Source: Acidobacteriota bacterium (GTDB taxonomy: Bacteria; Acidobacteriota; Vicinamibacteria; Vicinamibacterales; UBA2999). Taken from it: a stretch of 64,000 nt of DNA. The position numbers were made by a program, and so were the translations under genes. The notes beneath the pieces were generated by a model. It was not told the origin of the DNA, searched no databases, and saw nothing but the letters and a program-made list of their open reading frames with translations. Of the stretch, positions 7,979 through 15,139 are shown one piece after another (position 1 is the stretch's first letter; each line of letters opens with the position of its first letter). The stretch lies in assembly GCA_020851565.1 (NCBI GenBank), contig JADZCN010000046.1, positions 23,924 to 87,923 of the forward strand, in the 5' to 3' direction.

Positions 7979-8142
7979 TTCGGGTTCTGGGTTCTGAGGT
8001 TCTGGGGTTCTGAGGTTCTGGGGTTCTGAGGTTCGGGGGTTGTGAGGTTCGGAGGTTCGGCGGTTCTGTTCAGGGCTCAGAGGTTCTGCGAACCCCAGAA
8101 CCCCAGAACCCCAGAACCCCAGAACCTCAGAACCTCAGAACC
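7979..8142. repeat. Paired inverted GGTTCT/AGAACC arrays (family A)
   Basis: Plus-strand GGTTCT units (about 7979-8085) are followed, after a short loop near 8086-8090, by AGAACC units (about 8091-8142). On the minus transcript, GGTTCT follows the SPFH stop and AGAACC precedes the zinc-ribbon start, so the spacer can fold into a hairpin with arms of about 50-60 nt. Confidence 0.9.
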
Positions 8143-8143
8143 C

Positions 8144-9202
8144 TTATTCCGTCATGTAGGCGGTAAGCGCGGACTTCGAGATGCGCCAGGCGGAGCCGAT
8201 CTTCTTGCCCTTCAGCTCGCCCGATTCGAGCACGGCCATGACGTCCGCCTCGGAGACGCCGAGCGCCGTGGCGGCGTCGGCGGGGCTCATCAGCTCCGGC
8301 AGCGCGCCGGCACCCGCGGGGGCGACGGTGGGCGTGGCCTGGCCGCCGGCAAAGCCCTGCTGCATCATCTGCTGCGCGATACCGAAGCCCACGGCCAGTT
8401 CCGCTGCCGTGCCGGCCGCGCCGGCGCTGCCGCCGCCAGCCTCGAAGCCCTTCCCCATCTGGTACTTCACGAAGTCGTTCAGGTTGCCGATGGCGGCCAT
8501 GCTGGAGCGCTTGTCGATGGCCTGCTCCACCTCGGGCGGCACCGACACGTTCTCGACAATGAAGCTGGCGATCTCGAGGCCGTACTTCGAGGTGACCGCC
8601 GGGTTGATGAGCGGCAGCAGCGCCTCGCCCAGCTCGGAGTAGCGGGCCGCGACGTCCAGCACGGGGATCTTCGCGGTGGCGATGGCGTCGGTGAAGATGC
8701 TGACGATGCGCGAGCGCATCGTGTCCGCGAACTCGTCCAGCCGGAAGTTGTGATCCGACCCTGCCACCTCGCGAAGGAACGTCTTCACGTCCACGACCTT
8801 GAAGTCGTAGGTCCCGAACGCGCGGACACGCACGACGCCGAAGTCGGTGTCGCGGAGCATCACGGGGTTCGACGTGCCCCACTTGTTCCCCGTGAACAGC
8901 CGCGTGACGACGTAGTAGACGTCGGCCTTGAACGGCGAGTTGAAGCCGTAGGGCCACGACTTGATCTTCGTCAGGACGGGGATGTTGTCCGTGGTGAGCG
9001 TGTGCTTGCCCGGGCCGAAGGTGTCGCCGAACTCGCCGAGGTAGACGAACTGCGCCATCTGCGACTCGCGCACGATGAGCTGGGCGCCGTTCTTGATGGC
9101 CTTGTCCTCGTCCGGGAAGCGGTACGACAGCGTGTCGCGCGAGTCCTCGGTCCACTCGATAACCTCGAGCAGTTCACCCTTGATGAAGTCCATCAGGCCC
9201 AT
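8144..9202 (-). CDS. SPFH-domain protein with C-terminal excisionase-type HTH (YdjI-like)
   Basis: 352 residues. The SPFH core of the virion-core/YdjI type spans roughly residues 20-270: MDFIKGELLEVIEWTEDSRD, YLGEFGDTFGPGKHTLTT and VRVRAFGTYDFKVVDVKTFL. A Gly/Ala-rich linker is followed by a winged HTH of the MerR/excisionase fold (about 300-352: SPADAATALGVSEADVMAVL, KIGSAWRISKSALTAYM). SPFH proteins form membrane-associated scaffolds; a DNA-binding-type tail is unexpected, although such HTH folds can also bind protein. It has an AAGGAG ribosome site 9 nt before ATG 9202 and a TACAAT box upstream. Confidence 0.85.
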   Translation of the reverse strand: MGLMDFIKGELLEVIEWTEDSRDTLSYRFPDEDKAIKNGAQLIVRESQMAQFVYLGEFGDTFGPGKHTLTTDNIPVLTKIKSWPYGFNSPFKADVYYVVTRLFTGNKWGTSNPVMLRDTDFGVVRVRAFGTYDFKVVDVKTFLREVAGSDHNFRLDEFADTMRSRIVSIFTDAIATAKIPVLDVAARYSELGEALLPLINPAVTSKYGLEIASFIVENVSVPPEVEQAIDKRSSMAAIGNLNDFVKYQMGKGFEAGGGSAGAAGTAAELAVGFGIAQQMMQQGFAGGQATPTVAPAGAGALPELMSPADAATALGVSEADVMAVLESGELKGKKIGSAWRISKSALTAYMTE

Positions 9203-9211
9203 GTGTCGGCG

Positions 9212-9217
9212 CTCCTT
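9212..9217 (-). promoter_or_regulatory. Ribosome binding site AAGGAG for the SPFH gene
   Basis: AAGGAG lies 9 nt before ATG 9202. One of the clear Shine-Dalgarno sites in a window where many genes appear leaderless. Confidence 0.7.
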
Positions 9218-9233
9218 GGGAAAAGACCTGTCG

Positions 9234-9239
9234 ATTGTA
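9234..9239 (-). promoter_or_regulatory. -10-like TACAAT upstream of the SPFH gene
   Basis: TACAAT about 31 nt before the start would give a leader of about 25 nt that includes the AAGGAG site. No clear -35 is seen because repeat sequence occupies that position. Confidence 0.45.
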
Positions 9240-9243
9240 GATC

Positions 9244-9300
9244 ATGGGTCTTGGGTCTTGGGGCTTGGGGCTTGGGGCTTGGGGTCTTGAGGTCTTGGGG
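9244..9300. repeat. GGTCTTG/GGCTTG-type repeat (family C)
   Basis: GGTCTTGGGGCTTGGGG units on plus, so CCAAGACC/CCAAGCCC on the minus transcript, between the zinc-ribbon stop (9301) and the SPFH promoter. Confidence 0.9.
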
Positions 9301-10014
9301 TTACGGCTTCAGCCAGCGGGACACGGCGTGCAGGCCGGCGGCGATGAGGTCCGTCGCTGACAGGTCGCGCAGGAACGCGCTGTCGCGCACCATGCCGGCG
9401 AACGTCGCCTCGGTTTCGCGACGCGCGCGCTCGAGGTTGAGCGGCAGCGCGGGATCGACGGGCTGGCCGGTCCGGTCGGCCCGCTTCAGCTGATCGATCA
9501 GCGCGCCCGCCTGCTTCATGTCCAGCATCGAGAGCGGCGATCCACAGTGACTGCAGGCACCGGCCTTCCCCACGTCCACCGGCGCTCCGCAGTTGGAGCA
9601 GTTCACGAACTCCACGCTCTGGCTGAGCTCCGCCCGCTGCTGCGGCGTGAGCGGCCGGACGAAGTCCTTCTCCTTGAGGAACTCGAGGAAGGTAGTGAGG
9701 CGCCCGTGGCCGTTCGGGCAGCGCAGGTACTCGAAGCGCGTCATGCGCTGCATGTCCTTCGTCAGCCGAAGCCGTCCCTTGCAGCGCGGGCACTTCGCCA
9801 GCTCGGCGTCCGTGGGGTTCGGCTTCCCCGTGTGCTCGCCGATCAGGCGGAACAGTCCCAGCGTGGACGCGGGCGCGAGCGCGAGGCTCTCGCGCGTGTC
9901 GAACCAGAACGACTGGCAGGGAAAGCACAGGTCGAGCACCACCGAGCGGCCGTTGTGGCCGGCAAAGGTGTGCTCGTCCATCGGAGCCGAGCAGCGCGGG
10001 CAGTCCACGGGCAC
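9301..10014 (-). CDS. Cytoplasmic zinc-ribbon protein (TFIIB-type)
   Basis: 237 residues. Paired cysteines form three ribbons: VDCPRCSAPMDEH with LDLCFPCQSFWFD at the N-terminus (zf-TFIIB type), AKCPRCKGRLRLT with YLRCPNGHGRL, and VNCSNCGAPVDVGKAGACSH. No membrane segment is seen. It starts at GTG 10014 after a CACAAT box about 4 nt upstream. First gene of the zinc ribbon, SPFH, zinc ribbon-TM, PH-domain series, so probably a soluble partner of the SPFH complex. The function is inferred only from context. Confidence 0.75.
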   Translation of the reverse strand: MPVDCPRCSAPMDEHTFAGHNGRSVVLDLCFPCQSFWFDTRESLALAPASTLGLFRLIGEHTGKPNPTDAELAKCPRCKGRLRLTKDMQRMTRFEYLRCPNGHGRLTTFLEFLKEKDFVRPLTPQQRAELSQSVEFVNCSNCGAPVDVGKAGACSHCGSPLSMLDMKQAGALIDQLKRADRTGQPVDPALPLNLERARRETEATFAGMVRDSAFLRDLSATDLIAAGLHAVSRWLKP

Positions 10015-10069
10015 GTATTGTGACAGACGCTGCGCGTGCGTGCATGGTCCTGCAGCACGTCCGGCCGCG

Positions 10070-10975
10070 TCAGCGGGCGTCGATGCGCTCGCGCGCCACG
10101 TCCTCGAGCCGTGTCGTTGCCGCGGGATAACCCTCGGGCAGCGCGACTGGCGTGAAGGCCTGGTCGATGGACGCCCCGGCCACGCTCGCGCGCATCACGC
10201 GCGCGATGCCGGGGTGCAGCGGACCCGCGAGGGCGGCCAGCACGCGGAGGGCGCCAGCCGGCACGTGCCGCACCCTCTGGGTCCGGCCGCAGAGGCGGCC
10301 GTAGAGCGCGGCGACGTCGTTCTGCGTGAGGTTTTCGGGGCCGCCGACCTCGATCGTTCGTCCAGCGGCGGACGGATCCACGGCCGCCCGGGCGGCCACG
10401 CGCGCGACATCGCGGACGGCGACGAAGTTCATCGGGCGATCGCCGGCCCCCAGGATGGTCGCCGTGCCGCCAGCCAGGATGCTCTTTCCGATCAGCTCGT
10501 GTGCGTGCATCTCCATGAAGGCGGCCGGCCGCAGGATGGTCCAGGAGAGACCGCTCGCCTTCAGGCACTGCTCCACGCCGTGCTTGGTCCGCCAGAAGTC
10601 CACGGGATGGTCAGGCGACGCGCCGAGCACCGAGGTGTACACGAAGCGCCGCACGCCCTCGGCCCTGGCGGCATCGATCAACGCGCGGTGCCCCTCATCG
10701 TCCACGCGCTCAGAGCGGTAGCGGCCGCGCCCCAGCATGGCGTGGGCGGCGGCGACCACCACGTCGGCCCCACGGCACGCCGCGCGAAGGGTACCTGTGT
10801 CGGCAAGGTCCGCGACACGCACCTCGGCCCCGGCGGCTGCCAGCGCGCCTGCGCGAGCAGGGTCGCGCGTCACGGCCACGACGTGATGGCCGGCCGCCAG
10901 CAGCTGCCGGGCGATGTCGCCACCGAGCATGCCGGTGGCCCCGATGATGCTGATCGCCTCGCGCCGCTCACCCAT
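10070..10975 (-). CDS. NAD(P)-binding NmrA-like atypical short-chain dehydrogenase
   Basis: 301 residues. The N-terminal Rossmann motif ISIIGATGMLGGDIARQLL is followed by VVAVTRDPARAGALAAAGA. Later come FVYTSVLGASPDHPVDFWRT and WTILRPAAFMEMHA, typical of NmrA/SDR-a5 proteins that lack the classic Tyr-Lys catalytic pair. Redox sensing or ubiquinone-assembly-like roles are known for relatives; here it is unassigned. It lies 9 nt downstream of the GNAT gene on the same strand. Confidence 0.8.
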   Translation of the reverse strand: MGERREAISIIGATGMLGGDIARQLLAAGHHVVAVTRDPARAGALAAAGAEVRVADLADTGTLRAACRGADVVVAAAHAMLGRGRYRSERVDDEGHRALIDAARAEGVRRFVYTSVLGASPDHPVDFWRTKHGVEQCLKASGLSWTILRPAAFMEMHAHELIGKSILAGGTATILGAGDRPMNFVAVRDVARVAARAAVDPSAAGRTIEVGGPENLTQNDVAALYGRLCGRTQRVRHVPAGALRVLAALAGPLHPGIARVMRASVAGASIDQAFTPVALPEGYPAATTRLEDVARERIDAR

Positions 10976-10984
10976 GTCAGGCCC

Positions 10985-11473
10985 TCAGATCTCCTCGACC
11001 CTGACCACGCGGAAGCCACGCGCCTGGTAGTTCGGCAGCGCGTGCGGATGGTCTTTCGTGCAGGTGTGCAGCCACACGCGCGCGGCGCCGAGCGCGCGTG
11101 CCTCGCGCACGGCGGCAGCGAGCAGGCGCGAGCCGAGCCCGCGGCCCACGTAGCCCGGGCGCAAGCCGAAGTAGGCAATCTCGACGCTGGCGCCGGGCTC
11201 CTGCTTCAGCTCGAAGTAGCCCGCCGGATCGTCGTCGGCCCGGAGCACCCAGACGCTCAGTCCCGGTTGCGCGACGTACGCGGCCCACTGCTCGTCGGTC
11301 CAGTGCGAGCGATCGATCCACGCGTAGGCCTCGCCCACCTCCCGATAGAGCAGCCGGCACAGGTCTGGCGCGGGCGCCAGCTCGCGCTGCAGCGAGAAGG
11401 TGTCCGGCCACGGCTCGGCAGTGGGCGCCGGGTGATCGGCGTCCAGTTCCAGGTAGAAACGCTGATGCCCCAT
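10985..11473 (-). CDS. GNAT family N-acetyltransferase
   Basis: 162 residues. The acetyl-CoA binding motif A is LRPGYVGRGLGSRLLAAAVR, followed by WLHTCTKDHPHALPNYQARG. Motif D is ARGFRVVRVEEI. The acceptor substrate is unknown. It sits between the M28 peptidase gene upstream (21 nt) and the NmrA-like gene downstream, so the three are probably co-transcribed. Confidence 0.85.
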   Translation of the reverse strand: MGHQRFYLELDADHPAPTAEPWPDTFSLQRELAPAPDLCRLLYREVGEAYAWIDRSHWTDEQWAAYVAQPGLSVWVLRADDDPAGYFELKQEPGASVEIAYFGLRPGYVGRGLGSRLLAAAVREARALGAARVWLHTCTKDHPHALPNYQARGFRVVRVEEI

Positions 11474-11494
11474 GCCCGCCCGACGACGGCCCGG

Positions 11495-13171
11495 CTATCG
11501 GCCCGTCGCCTCCACAGCCGCCGGCCGCGCGAAGCGCTTGAAGAAGCTGTCGGTCTTCCACGACGGCCGCGTGTCGCGATTCGCCACGCGCGCGGCGAGC
11601 CGGCCAATCATGTCGGTGAACCCGGCGGCGGCGCTGCGATCGATGGGCTGTGCCAGGTCGTCAGAGGGCGCGTGGTAGCGCTCGCGCGTCCAGTCGGCGT
11701 CGATCTTCTCCTCGGGCGAGCCCGGCTCGAAGCCCACCTTCATCGCCAGGGCCGGCACGCCCTCCCGGATGAAGCTGTACTGATCGCTGCGGATGAACCG
11801 GTTCCGCTGCGGCTGCGGATCCGGCCGCACGCCGATGCCCATCTCCTGCGCCACCGCCCGGACATCGTCTCCAAGGTCCGACTCGTCCAGGCCGAGAACC
11901 ATGAGGCTCCTCAGCGGGTAGAGGGGCAGGAACATGTCCATGTTGATGTTGGCGACGATGGCGTCGCGCTCGACGGTGGGGTTGAGCGCGTAGTAGCGCG
12001 AGCCGAGCAGGCCTTTCTCCTCAGCCGTCACGGCCACGAAGACGACCGAGCGCTTCGGCTTCGCTGCGGCCACCGCCGACGCGGCCTCGATGAGCGTGGC
12101 GATGCCTGAGGCATTGTCCATCGCGCCGTTGTAGATGTCGTCGCCGTTGATCGGCGCGCCCACTCCGACGTGATCCAGGTGGGCGGTGAGCACGACGAAC
12201 TCGCTGGCGAGCTTCGGATCGCTCCCGCGCACGATGCCGGCGACGTTGTGCGACTCCACCCCCAGGTTCTCCACGGCCACCGTCGCGCGCACCGAGGATG
12301 GCAGCGTGAAATGCGGTAGGGCCTTCCCTTCGCCCGCAATCTTCAGGATGTCCGCGAAGGTGCGGCCCGAGCCCTGGAACAGCCGCTCGGCCTTCGCGGG
12401 GTTGAAGGTGATGGAGACCTGCTGGCCCGCGGTGTCGTCCAGCGATGTATCCGCCAGCGCCATCGCAGGGTTCAGGCGATTGGGCGAGGATCGCTCCCAC
12501 GGCACGTCCATGCTCTTCGGGTTCGGGATGCCGATGGTGCCGATCGCGCCGAGACGCTTCAGCGTGCTCCAGCGTTCCGCGGCGGACTGGTAGTGGGCAC
12601 TGAGGGCGCCCGGGACGTTGGACGGGCTGCCCGTGAGGTAGACGACCACCTTGCCCTTCACGTCGAGGCCGGCGAAGTCGTCGTGATCCACTTCCGGAAT
12701 CTGCAGCCCGTGACCCGCGAAGACGAGGGGCGCCTCCACATTCGGGGCGGGATCGATGCGCATGCCGAAGGTCGCTTCGTCCCCGAGCGTGACCGGTTCG
12801 GCCTTCCCGCGGCGCACCAGCGCCAGGCTGGACTTCTCCTCGACGATGCGGCGCGAGTGGAAGGAAATGGGCTGGAGATAGCCGGCGGTGCCGGCCGGCT
12901 CGAGGCCGGCTTTCTGGAACTGGTCGGCCACGTAGTCGGCAGCCTTGCGGTGCTCGGGGCTGCCGGTCTCACGGCCGCGCATGCCGTCGTTGGCCAGCGT
13001 CTCCACGTGCGCGAACCAGCGCGCGGCGGCGTCGGCGGCTGGCGCGGGCGCAGTGCCCGTCGTCGGTGCCCCGGGCTCGGTGGCGCACGCGGTGGCCAGG
13101 GCCAGGCAGGCGGCGGAAAGGCCGGTGACGACGCGGCGGTGGAGGCTGGGGGAAGAGGGTGCGCGCATCAT
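11495..13171 (-). CDS. Exported M28 family metallopeptidase with PA domain
   Basis: 558 residues. The N-terminal signal (RRVVTGLSAACLALATACAT) looks like a lipoprotein signal. The peptidase core carries the two-zinc ligands: LTAHLDHVGVG, NGAMDNASGIATL, VTAEEKGLLGS and NINMDMF. An inserted protease-associated region contains GLDVKGKVVVYLTGSP. The family comprises aminopeptidases acting outside the cytoplasm. ATG 13171 is chosen over GTG 13180 because a TAGTGT box ends 7 nt before it. It precedes the GNAT and NmrA-like genes and follows the dipeptide permease genes, suiting peptide use. Confidence 0.85.
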   Translation of the reverse strand: MMRAPSSPSLHRRVVTGLSAACLALATACATEPGAPTTGTAPAPAADAAARWFAHVETLANDGMRGRETGSPEHRKAADYVADQFQKAGLEPAGTAGYLQPISFHSRRIVEEKSSLALVRRGKAEPVTLGDEATFGMRIDPAPNVEAPLVFAGHGLQIPEVDHDDFAGLDVKGKVVVYLTGSPSNVPGALSAHYQSAAERWSTLKRLGAIGTIGIPNPKSMDVPWERSSPNRLNPAMALADTSLDDTAGQQVSITFNPAKAERLFQGSGRTFADILKIAGEGKALPHFTLPSSVRATVAVENLGVESHNVAGIVRGSDPKLASEFVVLTAHLDHVGVGAPINGDDIYNGAMDNASGIATLIEAASAVAAAKPKRSVVFVAVTAEEKGLLGSRYYALNPTVERDAIVANINMDMFLPLYPLRSLMVLGLDESDLGDDVRAVAQEMGIGVRPDPQPQRNRFIRSDQYSFIREGVPALAMKVGFEPGSPEEKIDADWTRERYHAPSDDLAQPIDRSAAAGFTDMIGRLAARVANRDTRPSWKTDSFFKRFARPAAVEATGR

Positions 13172-13178
13172 GCGCGCC

Positions 13179-13184
13179 ACACTA
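13179..13184 (-). promoter_or_regulatory. -10-like TAGTGT (extended TGCTAGTGT)
   Basis: An extended -10 with TGC before TAGTGT, 7 nt before ATG 13171. Predicts a leaderless transcript for the M28 peptidase. Confidence 0.5.
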
Positions 13185-13195
13185 GCACACGACTT

Positions 13196-13256
13196 GGTTC
13201 TGGGGTTCTGGGGTTCTGGGGGCTTGGGGCTTGGGGCTTGGGACTTGAGTTCTCGT
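13196..13256. repeat. Mixed GGTTCT and GGCTTG repeats (families A and C)
   Basis: GGTTCTGGGGTTCTGGGG passes directly into GGCTTGGGGCTTGGGG on plus. On the minus transcript it is the AGAACC/AAGCCC orientation before the M28 start. Two repeat families are fused in one block. Confidence 0.9.
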
Positions 13257-13268
13257 GGTTGCCTTGTC

Positions 13269-14093
13269 CTACCGACGCGGGTCGAGGGCGTCTTTCAGGC
13301 CGTCGCCGAGCAGCGAGAAGCTGAGGACGACCAGCGTGATCGCCACGCCTGGCGCGACGGCGCCGAGCGGGCTGCTGCGGAGCAGCTCGCGGCCGCGCGA
13401 AAGCATGGCGCCCCACTCCGGGTCCGGGGGCTGCACGCCCAGGCCCAGGAACGACAGGCCCGACGCGAAGAGGATGGCCGAGCCCAGCGTGATGGTCCCC
13501 TGCGCGAGCAGCGGCGCGTAGCACTGCGGCAGCACGTGGCGAAGCAGGATGCGAGTGGCCGAGGCTCCAGCGGCACGCGAGGCGAGCACGAAGTCGGCCC
13601 CCACGACCGACTGTGCGGACGCACGCACGAGACGCGCGAAGATGGGCACGCTGAAGATGGCCACCGCCACGATGGTGGACGAGACGCCTCGGCCGAGGAT
13701 GGCGGCCACGGCAATGGCGAGCAGCATGTCGGGGAACGACAGCAGCACGTCCACGCCCTGCATGATGGCCCCGTCCACGGCGCCTCGGCGCCAGGCGGCA
13801 AGCAGGCCGAGCGTGGCGCCCACGAGCAGGCCCGCGAGCGTGGCCACCAACGCAATGGTCAGCGACACGCGCGCGCCGAGCAGCAGGCGGCTGAAGGTAT
13901 CCCGGCCGAGATGGTCGGTGCCCAGCAGGTGTGTCCCGGAAGCCGGCAGGTAATTCGACGCGAGATCCACCGCCAGCGGATCGTGAGGCGCCACGACATC
14001 GGCCAGGATCGCGGCGCCGACGAACAGCGCGACGACGACCAGCGCCAGCATCGCGGGCACGTCGGTGGCGAGGCGCCGGAAGGCCCCGCTCAT
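13269..14093 (-). CDS. dppC: ABC transporter permease, DppC/OppC type
   Basis: 274 residues with five to six membrane segments. The N-terminus has the DppC signature HLLGTDHLGRDTFSRLLLGA. The EAA loop is FVLASRAAGASATRILLRHV and the C-terminal part is GLSFLGLGVQPPDPEWGAML. It moves di- or oligopeptides across the inner membrane as a heterodimer with the product of the preceding gene. ATG 14093 overlaps the dppB stop in an ATGA. No ATPase genes follow; an M28 peptidase gene does. Confidence 0.9.
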   Translation of the reverse strand: MSGAFRRLATDVPAMLALVVVALFVGAAILADVVAPHDPLAVDLASNYLPASGTHLLGTDHLGRDTFSRLLLGARVSLTIALVATLAGLLVGATLGLLAAWRRGAVDGAIMQGVDVLLSFPDMLLAIAVAAILGRGVSSTIVAVAIFSVPIFARLVRASAQSVVGADFVLASRAAGASATRILLRHVLPQCYAPLLAQGTITLGSAILFASGLSFLGLGVQPPDPEWGAMLSRGRELLRSSPLGAVAPGVAITLVVLSFSLLGDGLKDALDPRR

Positions 14094-15007
14094 GCCGCGC
14101 GCACCCGCGGGTCGAGGCCCGCACCCACCAGGTCCGTGAGCACGTTCACCACGACGATGAGCGTGGCGACGACGAGCACGCCGCCCTGGACCATCGGGAA
14201 GTCGCGCGCGATGACCGCATCCACCATCATGCGTCCCACGCCCGGAATGGCGAACACGCTCTCGACGAGCACGGTGCCGGCGAGCAGCCCGCCAATCCGC
14301 AGGCCGATGAGCGTGACGACCGGGAGCATCGCGTTGGCGAGCGCGTGCCTCGCGATGACACGCCACCGGCTCGCGCCGCGGGCCTCTGCCGCCCGCACGT
14401 ACTCCTGGTGGAGCGTCTCCATCATCGCGGCGCGGGAGATGCGCGCCACCTGTCCACCGCTCTGCAGGCCGAGCACGGCAATGGGCAGTACGTAGTGCAG
14501 CGGCGTGCCCACGCCAATGGACGGGACGAGCGCGAGCTGGAGCGCGAAGACGAGCATGCCCATCAGCGCCAGCCAGTAGGACGGAGTGGAGACGGCCACG
14601 AGCGTCAGGGCCATCACCGCGCGGTCCACCCACCGCCGGCGCGCGACGGACGCCGCGATGCCCGCGGCCATGCCGAGGAGCGTCGCCAGCCCGATGCCCC
14701 CCAGCGTGAGGATCACGGTGTGCGGCAGGCGCTCCCGGATCTCGGTCGCCACCGGGGCGCCCGTGCGGATGGACGTTCCGAGGTCGCCCGTGAGCGCCCG
14801 CGTCACGAATCGCACGAACTGCGTGGGCAGCGGCTGGTCGAGCCCCAGGTCACGCCGGATGCGCGCCACCGTTTCGGGGCTCGCCTCGAGTCCCGCCGCG
14901 ATGACGGCGGGATCGCCGGGAATGGCGTGGACGATGAGGAAGACGAGGATGGAGATCCCGAAGAGGACCGAGACGAGCCGTGCGAGCGAGCGGGCGACCA
15001 CGGTCAT
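14090..15007 (-). CDS. dppB: ABC transporter permease, DppB/OppB type
   Basis: 305 residues. The N-terminus has LVSVLFGISILVFLIVHAIP and PGDPA, then IRRDLGLDQPLPTQFVRFV. The EAA loop is EYVRAAEARGASRWRVIARH. Six membrane segments. ATG 15007 is preferred over an upstream ATG at 15052 because the intervening 15 codons are derived from CACGAAG-type repeats. It forms the importer with DppC and the substrate-binding protein encoded upstream. Confidence 0.9.
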   Translation of the reverse strand: MTVVARSLARLVSVLFGISILVFLIVHAIPGDPAVIAAGLEASPETVARIRRDLGLDQPLPTQFVRFVTRALTGDLGTSIRTGAPVATEIRERLPHTVILTLGGIGLATLLGMAAGIAASVARRRWVDRAVMALTLVAVSTPSYWLALMGMLVFALQLALVPSIGVGTPLHYVLPIAVLGLQSGGQVARISRAAMMETLHQEYVRAAEARGASRWRVIARHALANAMLPVVTLIGLRIGGLLAGTVLVESVFAIPGVGRMMVDAVIARDFPMVQGGVLVVATLIVVVNVLTDLVGAGLDPRVRAA

Positions 15008-15009
15008 CG

Positions 15010-15138
15010 CCAATAGAAACCACGATGACACGAAGCGCACGAAGATCGGCACGAAGCCATCCTGGACAAGTGAACGGGAGCGCTCATCTGCTTCGTGTCC
15101 TTCGTGGTTCCCTTCGTGCCTTCGTGGTTTCTCTCATC
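15010..15138. repeat. CACGAAGG-type repeats (family D), inverted pair
   Basis: On the minus transcript CACGAAGGCACGAAGG-type units follow the substrate-binding-protein stop (about 15090-15137) and CTTCGTG units precede the dppB start (about 15010-15050). The arms are complementary, with about 40 nt between them. Confidence 0.85.
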
Positions 15139-15139
15139 C

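Noticed and set aside
15008..15052. N-terminal extension of DppB (MPIFVRFVSSWFLLA)
   Set aside because: It is a translation of CACGAAG-type repeats; ATG 15007 fits the family start.
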